Position numbers and translations under genes: made by a program. 35,845 nt of DNA from Prorocentrum cordatum (lineage: Eukaryota; Sar; Dinophyceae; Prorocentrales; Prorocentraceae): NCBI GenBank assembly GCA_963575745.1, contig CAUYUJ010014590.1, positions 356,001 through 391,845 on the forward strand, given 5' to 3'. How positions within the stretch are numbered: position 1 is the first letter of the stretch; every line of letters starts with the position of its first letter. Of the stretch, positions 29,915 through 35,845 are shown piece after piece. The notes below the pieces were generated by a model that made no database searches, was not told where the DNA came from, and saw only the letters and a program-made list of their open reading frames with translations.

Positions 29915-29973
29915 CCAGGAGCGGAGCATGTGCCTCCCTGGCCAAACCAGGGGGGCGTACACACCACTCCTGG
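29915..29973. repeat. Hairpin repeat, copy 2
   Basis: CCAGGAGCGGAGCATGTGCC (29915 on) pairs with 'gggcgtacacaccactcctgg' at the right. It starts 17 bases after the MITE. Flanks 'cttgtgtccagg' and 'cctgatcaggggcagtgga' resemble those of the copy at 27525. Confidence 0.8.
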
Positions 29974-30065
29974 TCCCAGCAAGGGCCTGATCAGGGGCAG
30001 TGGATCTGTGCGAGGGCGCGCCCGTGGCACGCTTCTCACTAACACGGGGGGCCCAGCTCGAAGTT

Positions 30066-30125
30066 ACCCTTAAGTCGGGCCTGCGCCTGTATAGGGGGAA
30101 CATTCAAAAATAGTTGAACTATCCC
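30066..30125. mobile_element. Solo left end of the GTCGGGC MITE family
   Basis: 'cttaagtcgggcctgcgcct' and 'attcaaaaatagttgaac' match the left end of the 29727 member; no right end follows before the CAGCCT array. Confidence 0.65.
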
Positions 30126-30257
30126 GGCAAAGCGACCTAACAGCGATGTGTAAGAGCATATCTTGAAGCATTCCCCTTAATATTCAGATGATAATCCAGT
30201 TGTAGAATTCTGCTGTTCTCGCAGACGTAGTCGCATTCGCGATGACAGTCGCAGTGG

Positions 30258-31338
30258 CAACGGCAGTCGCAGTCACAGCCTCAGCCTCAGCCTGCCTCAG
30301 CCTCAGCCTCAGCCTCAGCCTCAGCCTGCCTCAGCCCCAGCCTCAGCCTGCCTTAGCCTCAGCCCCAGCCTCAGCCTGCTTTAGCCTCAGCCCCAGCCCG
30401 CCCGCAACCTCGGCCCCAGCCCCAGCCTGCCTCAGCCTCAGTCTGCATCAGCCTCAGCCTCAGCCTCAGCCTGCCTCAGCATCAGCCTGCCTCAGCCTCA
30501 GCCTCAGCCCGCCCCTGTCCCAGCCCCAGCCTGCTTCAGCCTCAGGCTCAGTCTGCCGTCGGCCTCGGCCTCAGCCTCAGCCTGCCTCAGCCTCAGCCTG
30601 CATAGCCTCAGCCTGCCTCAGCATCAGCCTGCCTCAGCCTCAGCCTCAGCCTCAGCCTCAGCCCCAGCCTCAGCCTGCTTTAGCCTCAGCCCCAGCCCGC
30701 CCGCAACCTCGGCCCCAGCCCCAGCCTGCCTCGGCCTGGGCCTGCCTCGGCCTCAGCCTCAGCCTGTCTCAGCCTCAGCCTGCCTCAGCCTCAGCCTCAG
30801 CCTGCCTCAGCCTCAGCCTCAGCCTGCCTCAGCCTCAGCCTCAGCCTGCTTCAGCCTCAGCCTCAGTCTGCCTTCCTGCCTCAGCCTCAGCCTCAGCCTC
30901 AGCCTCAGCCTCAGCCTCAGCCTCAGCCTCAGCCTCAGCCTCAGCCTCAGCCTCAGCCTCCTCAGCCTCAGTCTGCATGCCTCAGCCTCAGCCTCAGCCT
31001 GCCTCAGCATCAGCCCTGCCTCAGCCTCAGCCTCAGCTGCTGCTTCAGCCTCAGCCTCAGTCTGCCTTCAGCCTCCTCAGCCTCAGCCTCTCCTCAGCCT
31101 GCCTCACAGCCTCAGCCTCAGCCTGCCTCAGCCTCAGCCTGCCTCAGCCTCAGCCTCAGCCTCAGCCTCAGCCTCAGCCTGCCTCAGCCTCAGCCTGCCT
31201 CAGCCTCAGCCTCAGCCTGCCTCAGCCTCAGCCTCAGCCTGCTTCAGCCTCAGCCTCAGTCTGCCTTCAGCCTCGGCCTCAGCCTCAGCCTGCCTCAGCC
31301 TCAGCCTGCCTCAGCCTCAGCATCAGCCTGCCTCAGCA
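30258..31338 (+). repeat. (CAGCCT)n hexanucleotide minisatellite, ~1.1 kb
   Basis: Runs of CAGCCT interrupted by 'gcctgc' and 'ccccag'. The hexamer keeps a 518-codon plus-strand frame open (30242-31798, low-complexity S/A/L/Q/P) across into the next repeat. I do not call it a gene: no non-repetitive domain is present. Confidence 0.95.
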
Positions 31339-31343
31339 TTCAA

Positions 31344-31705
31344 AATGTGGCCCGGGAATGGAGTTCTGGGAACTCGAAGAGCACGAAGTGGCCTACAGTT
31401 GGCTCCGGGCATTGGAAATCATGCCCAGGAATGGAGTTCTGGGAACTCGAAGACCACGAAGTGGTCTACAGTTGGCTCGGGGCATTCACAGTCATGCCCA
31501 GGAATGGAGTTCTGGGAACTCGAAGACGACGAAGTGGCCTACAGTTGGCTCCGGGCATTCAAAACCATGCCCAGGAATGGAGTTCTGGGAACTCGAAGAA
31601 CACGAAGTGGACTACAGTTTGCTCCGGGCATTCAAAATCATGCCCAGGAATGGAGTTCTGGGAACTCGAAGACCACGAAGTGCGTTACTGTTGGCTAAAA
31701 AAGGA
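31344..31705 (+). repeat. 73-bp tandem repeat, five copies
   Basis: The landmark 'cccaggaatggagttctggg' (first copy 'cccggg') occurs at 31351, 31424, 31497, 31570 and 31643, exactly 73 bases apart. The copies are highly similar, so the array is young. Period 73 rotates the frame. Confidence 0.97.
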
Positions 31706-31816
31706 GTCGCCGGATTCCCGCGGGGGTCCCCGGATTCCCGCGGCACCCGTCCGGCATCTGCCCAGACCCCCCTGGGGAGTCATGATGCTCTCTTTTGAGA
31801 CCACTAGAAACCTATC

Positions 31817-31951
31817 AGTCTTCGCTGTTAGGTAAAAATAGTCTGGGGACTTTTTTTGGAGTACTTTTTGACAATTTTGGAGCATTGTTTGAGTATTTTT
31901 TATCTTTCGTCGAAAATCCTCTTATAGGGGGACACGCCCGACTGAACACTA
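31817..31951. mobile_element. GTCGGGC MITE family member, degenerate left end
   Basis: 'aaaaatagtctggggacttt' and the right end 'agggggacacgcccgactga' identify the family. The left inverted repeat is barely recognisable. Confidence 0.65.
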
Positions 31952-32024
31952 AAGGGGCCCCTCCCTTGGAGAATGGGGGCTTGGGAAGCTTCCCACATCT
32001 GCCTCCCTTCTGTGGGCAGTTCGG

Positions 32025-32305
32025 GGTGCGGGGAGCCCTGGCTAAAGGGGGGGGGTGCTTCCAAGCTGCCCCCCACCTCCTTTTCCGGAACCCATGGTCA
32101 GCCCAGGCTCCCCTGCAGGGTGGGGTGCTTCCGAAGCTACCCCCCCTCCTTTTGATTGGATTGTGTAGCGGGGGGGGGAGGTCCTGGCCATAGGGGAGGG
32201 GGGGGCTTGGAAACTACTCCCCCCTCACCTCCTTTTCGGGGCCCAGGGTAAGCCCAGGTTCTCCTTTGCGGGAGGCGGGAAAAGCTACCCCCCCTCCTTT
32301 TGTTG
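32025..32305 (+). repeat. ~147-bp tandem repeat, two copies
   Basis: 'cacctccttttccggaaccc' near 32080 and 'cacctccttttcggggccca' near 32227 lead into similar sequence ('agcccaggctcccct', then 'ctaccccccctccttttg') about 147 bases apart. 32306-32890 has no supported feature. Confidence 0.7.
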
Positions 32306-32894
32306 GCCTTTTCAGCGGCGCCCCGTTTGTTTTCGGCGTACTTGTGGTTTTCGGCATCTCTGTCGTTTCCGGCGTACACACAAGCACTTTGACCGTCGGC
32401 GGCGAGGCAGAATGGTTGCACCAGCGATAGAGCTAAACGGAGGCACCGACAAAACGAATTGGCCAGCATGCAGAAGGAAGAGGACGGACACGGCGGCCGC
32501 GGATGGGGGACGACTCAGAGTCCGAAGACTCCGTCTCGAGTGCGTTGGCGAGGCCGGCCCCGTCAGCAGAGACCATGGCAGCAGCTGGGCTGCAGCGCCG
32601 GGGCACCCACGGGCGATGACAAGGCCCAGTATGAGGAACAAGCTGCAGTGATGCCGTCGGTGAAGTAGAGGTACTTGCACGTCAGGATAAGCGCCGTGTG
32701 GCCCCCCAGGTGGGTGGTTGGTTGTCAAGGTACGGCAAGTCCGCGAGCAGCCTCGGTTTCATACTGCCACCTGCAAGCAAAATGCTAGGCCCGTGAGATC
32801 GTGCGGAACACACAACACACAACACACACGCACATACACTGTAGGCCTCCCATATGGGGTCCGAGTAGGTGGGGTGGGTGGATCGCGCCGCGTT

Positions 32895-33050
32895 ACCGAT
32901 GCATCACCGATGACGCTCGATGTGGAGACCGTGTTTCCCCACGCCGACGTCGCCGATACATCGCCGACGTCGACAACGCAACGCCAGCGTATCGCCGATA
33001 CACCGCCGATGTATCGGGGGTGCGGCGCGATCCTCCGACCCCATCTACTT
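32895..33050 (+). repeat. Degenerate CGCCGATACATCG repeats
   Basis: Repeated 'cgccgatacatcgccgacgt' type units. 33051-33460 has nothing recognisable; 33462-33560 shows loose 'gttgacga' repeats. Confidence 0.6.
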
Positions 33051-33998
33051 CGACCTCATCTAGGAGGCCTTTTACCCACACGCACACACACATTTGGTGC
33101 TCGCAGCCTCGCGCGCGGCGACGAGGCGGTGTAAGTCAAAACGGTGGGAACGGGCGCACGCGTCCAGGCCCTTAACACACCAAAATATTTGGAGGTGGGG
33201 GCGTGCCGTGCCCAGGTCTCGCGCCCGCGTGAAGACATCTCTGAGTTGGCCCGCGCTCGCGCTCCCTCGGTGTTATATGTTCTGCGCGTGGCCCCAGGTG
33301 TTCCTTCTCGAGATGCTGATCCGCATGTTCGTGGAGAGGCGTTCCGCGCGGGAGGGTGCGACGGGGTGTGTACGCCTGGGTGGCAGAGATTGTTTCCGTT
33401 GTAGAGCCTGCCCCAAGGAGACTGCACCCTGGATCGAGCATTGGACCACGGTTGACGCAACGAGTTGACGAACCCGGGTGAAACAGCGAGTGGTTTACCG
33501 AATTGACGTACTGATGTTGGTTGACGAACCTAGTTGGCGTGACGGGTTGACGTGTCGGGTGGTCTAAAGAATCGTTCCCCAGACATTCAAGCGAAGAGGA
33601 GAGGGCCTGGAATGTTTGGGGCAGGGTTTTCTTATCGGGAGGGCGAGATGGTCAGCGTTCTTTGTTGCCGTCTTCAATCGAGAGGGCGTGGTCGTCGTCG
33701 TTCGTCTTCGTCGATTGTCTTCGTATTCGTCGGGAACGGCAGCCATTGCGAACATCGCGTGCTGTGCTTTGCCCTCATCCACGGCGACTCCGAGTCGTGT
33801 GTGCTGGCAAAGCCGCGGTGCAGTGTTCAGTGTCTGGCAGCCTCCCCGCGCGGGGCTCTTGCATGTGATCCTCGGGGAATGCGACATCGTGAGCCGTTGG
33901 GGATCGCCAGGAAGCGGGAGTGTGGCAACGTGAGTCGTGCCGTCGCCACTCCGCGGAGCGCAGAGCCGCAGGATCGTGAATCCTTGGGGTCGCGCAGC

Positions 33999-34058
33999 CT
34001 CCTCCTCCTCCTCCTCCTCCTCCTCCTCCTCCTCCTCCTCCTCCTCCTCCTCCTCCTC
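33999..34058 (+). repeat. (CTC)n microsatellite
   Basis: About 20 CTC units. 33561-33998 and 34059-34218 contain no gene that I can support. Confidence 0.97.
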
Positions 34059-34283
34059 TTGCTCCCGCCACCCGCCGCCCGACGGGGAGGCCCTGCAGCC
34101 GCTCGCCGGCCGCAGGGCCGGGCGGCGTCGGCCGTTCCCCTTCGCTTGTGGGAGAGCCTGCCCTGAGCCAGGGCGTCCCGCGGCGAGGGGCAGCCGGGCC
34201 CCCCCGTTCTCGCGGCCTGCTGTCTCGGGTTGCGGCGCTGCTCGCGCCGCGAACCCGCCGCGCAACTCGGGGTTCTCGCCGCG

Positions 34284-34404
34284 GTAGTCAATGACAGTGA
34301 AATAAAATGCCTGGGGACGTTTTTCAAAATTTATTCTTGAGACCATTTCCAGATTTTTCTGCCCAATCCCCATGTAGGAGGCCATGCCCGACCTAACGGT
34401 AGTC
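34284..34404. mobile_element. GTCGGGC MITE family member in duplication unit 1
   Basis: 'atgcctggggacgtttttca' inside and 'ggaggccatgcccgacctaa' at the right end match the family; the left inverted repeat is weak. Confidence 0.6.
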
Positions 34405-34502
34405 TCGTGTCGACGTCGACGCGGCGGTGGCCCCAGCGCTGTCTCGGGTTGCGGCGCTGCTCGCGCCGCGAACCCGCCGCGCAACTCGGGGTTCTCGCCG
34501 CG

Positions 34503-34623
34503 GTAGTCAATGACAGTGAAATAAAATGCCTGGGGACGTTTTTCAAAATTTATTCTTGAGACCATTTCCAGATTTTTCTGCCCAATCCCCATGTAGGAGG
34601 CCATGCCCGACCTAACGGTAGTC
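34503..34623. mobile_element. GTCGGGC MITE family member in duplication unit 2
   Basis: Copy of 34284-34404 produced by the 219-bp tandem duplication, so it is not an independent insertion. Confidence 0.6.
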
Positions 34624-35135
34624 TCGTGTCGACGTCGACGCGGCGGTGGCCCCAGCGCGGTCTTTCGAGGTGGAAAGGCAATGCTGGCAGTGGCGCGACA
34701 TCCGCCGAAATCGAGCGACCCGCGCTGTCGGAAGCCGCCGATCGCACAAGATGGAGCCATCCACGCGGTGTCAGAAACCAACGCCGACGTCGTCATGACG
34801 CGGCGGCGACAACGGCGTGGTCCTTCAAGGTTCAGCGCCGCTGGCCCGGAACCGACCGACATCGGACGATTTGCGTTGTCGGGAAGCCGGGAGACCAGCG
34901 AACAGGTTGTCACGACACGAATTTGCTGTATTCGGCGGGAGACTTACGTTGAGTCTTGAGTCGTCAGAGGACTTTCCGTCCTGCAGATTTTGGTTTTCGC
35001 TGGTGCCCGACGCGCATCCGACGCGGATTCGACGTGTGTTCGACGTGGGTTCGACACGGATTCCACATTGATAGTTGGCCAATTCTTCAACATTAAGGGT
35101 TGGGTCTTCATCATTCCCCATCCCTCTCCCTCCAG

Positions 35136-35338
35136 GTTCCGACTCAGGCGCCCAACCCTGTTACGGAGAGGGGTACGATTATAGATACCATGATCGGAGC
35201 GCACAGTTTTTTACCGTCACCTCCGTGGACTGCAATCGGAATAGAAGTTTTACAGACTTATGCGATGAACTCCGCAGCTTGGAATTAAATGCGTTTACGT
35301 TGCACGTGATGTGGATGACCGATGACACGGAATTCTAG
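35136..35338 (+). other. Possible terminal exon, unrecognised product
   Basis: A pyrimidine-rich tract 'cccatccctctccctccag' ending at 35135 is a good acceptor (3' splice site or spliced-leader site). The frame that follows encodes a non-repetitive, mixed-composition peptide (YGEGYDYRYHDRSAQFF, VTSVDCNRNRSFTDLCDE) and stops at TAG 35336-35338. The same frame is then open to 35542 (VYQGPGSRITSVVSASFYTQ). I do not recognise the protein. 34660-35135 and 35543-35845 have no other supported feature. Confidence 0.3.
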
Positions 35339-35845
35339 ACCACACGTTTCTTGAACATGGTTTATCAAGGTCCAGGGTCTAGGATTACCAGCGTGGTGTC
35401 GGCATCATTTTACACACAAGATGGGCCAGTAATATCTATTCGTTCCACCAAGTCAACGACAGGATTGCCGGCGTGGAACTTAAGAGAGGGCCGATCACAC
35501 TACGTAACCACATGCTCGCGACAAGAAAGCACTCCCCCTTAACCCCTGAGTCATGATGATCCATGGGATCTCTTTATTTGATAGACGGGCGGAGCGGCGA
35601 GGCCGAACTTTACTACCACCAGGGAGAGTATGTCTCAAGCGGAACGCTTGGTCTCTCTTATCTTTCTCGTTTTTCTCTTCTTTTTTTTCTCTCTTACGTC
35701 TATTCCTTCTCTTCTCTGTCTCCTCCTCCTCCGATTCCCGCCCCACCCTCGTCCCTCCACGCCCCATTTGAGTTTGGTGATCGCCGTCATTGTTTATCAG
35801 TCCCGAAGCGCAACCATGAGCACTCCAACACGACGAGTAGACACA

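Larger units (their letters stand above)
34219..34658 (+). repeat. 219-bp tandem duplication, two copies that look identical
   Basis: 34219-34437 is repeated at 34438-34656 with no difference that I can see. Each unit contains one MITE-family copy. As 219 is divisible by three, a minus-strand frame (33564-34913) stays open through both copies and shows an internal 73-residue duplication; I consider it fortuitous. Confidence 0.95.

Noticed and set aside
30242-31798. 518-codon open frame on the plus strand
   Set aside because: It is a product of the CAGCCT hexamer and the 73-bp repeat; composition is S/A/L/Q/P only and no domain is present.
33564-34913. 449-codon open frame on the minus strand
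   Set aside because: It crosses a CTC microsatellite, MITE copies and a perfect tandem duplication whose length is a multiple of three; nothing in it resembles a protein family.

Overview
The window reads as nuclear DNA of a dinoflagellate. The decisive mark is on the minus strand at 12886-12921: a complete dinoflagellate spliced leader (CCGTAG + CCATTTTGGCTCAAG) followed directly by a second copy truncated to its last 15 bases. That is the known signature of an mRNA that was trans-spliced, reverse transcribed, re-inserted and trans-spliced again. A secreted-type protein with (PTPY)n repeats and a [14 protein letters not shown] domain, a LINE with a C-terminal C2H2 finger, and a very high load of tandem repeats fit the same lineage. 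I cannot name the species from sequence alone.

Layout. 1-3440 is copy A of a segmental duplication: a non-repetitive block, then AGGGAAACA / CCTCCGGAGG repeats, a 12-bp GAGATCGATAGT satellite and a 91-bp satellite. 3480-5420 holds a ~305-bp tandem repeat, AT and 44-bp repeats and no convincing gene. 5640-7171 is a probable secreted PT-rich gene, followed by a hairpin and a 300-bp GGA array. 8185-12921 is a spliced-leader-bearing LINE on the minus strand, broken in its endonuclease half and with an altered catalytic motif in the reverse transcriptase; its 3' end holds an intact, very GC3-rich 212-codon ORF. The element is bracketed by GGA microsatellites. 13137-14361 is an element with terminal inverted repeats that encloses an ATC array and the 91-bp satellite. 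14587-22150 is copy B of the duplication, with two further inverted-repeat insertions; for one of them (16736-18869) copy A preserves the empty TA target site. 22150-28390 is mostly degenerate CTTGGGGGCCT-type repeat with a ~280-bp higher-order unit. 28390-35845 holds GGA, CAGCCT, 73-bp, ~147-bp and 219-bp repeats, several small members of the 13137-14361 family, and one possible exon near the end.

Very little of the window is likely to be coding. Many of the longest open frames come from microsatellites whose period is a multiple of three, or from satellites, and are left out. The recurring theme is tandem repeats inside terminal-inverted-repeat elements, together with recycling of spliced-leader mRNAs into the genome. 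No RNA genes, promoters, CRISPR arrays or prokaryotic signals were seen.
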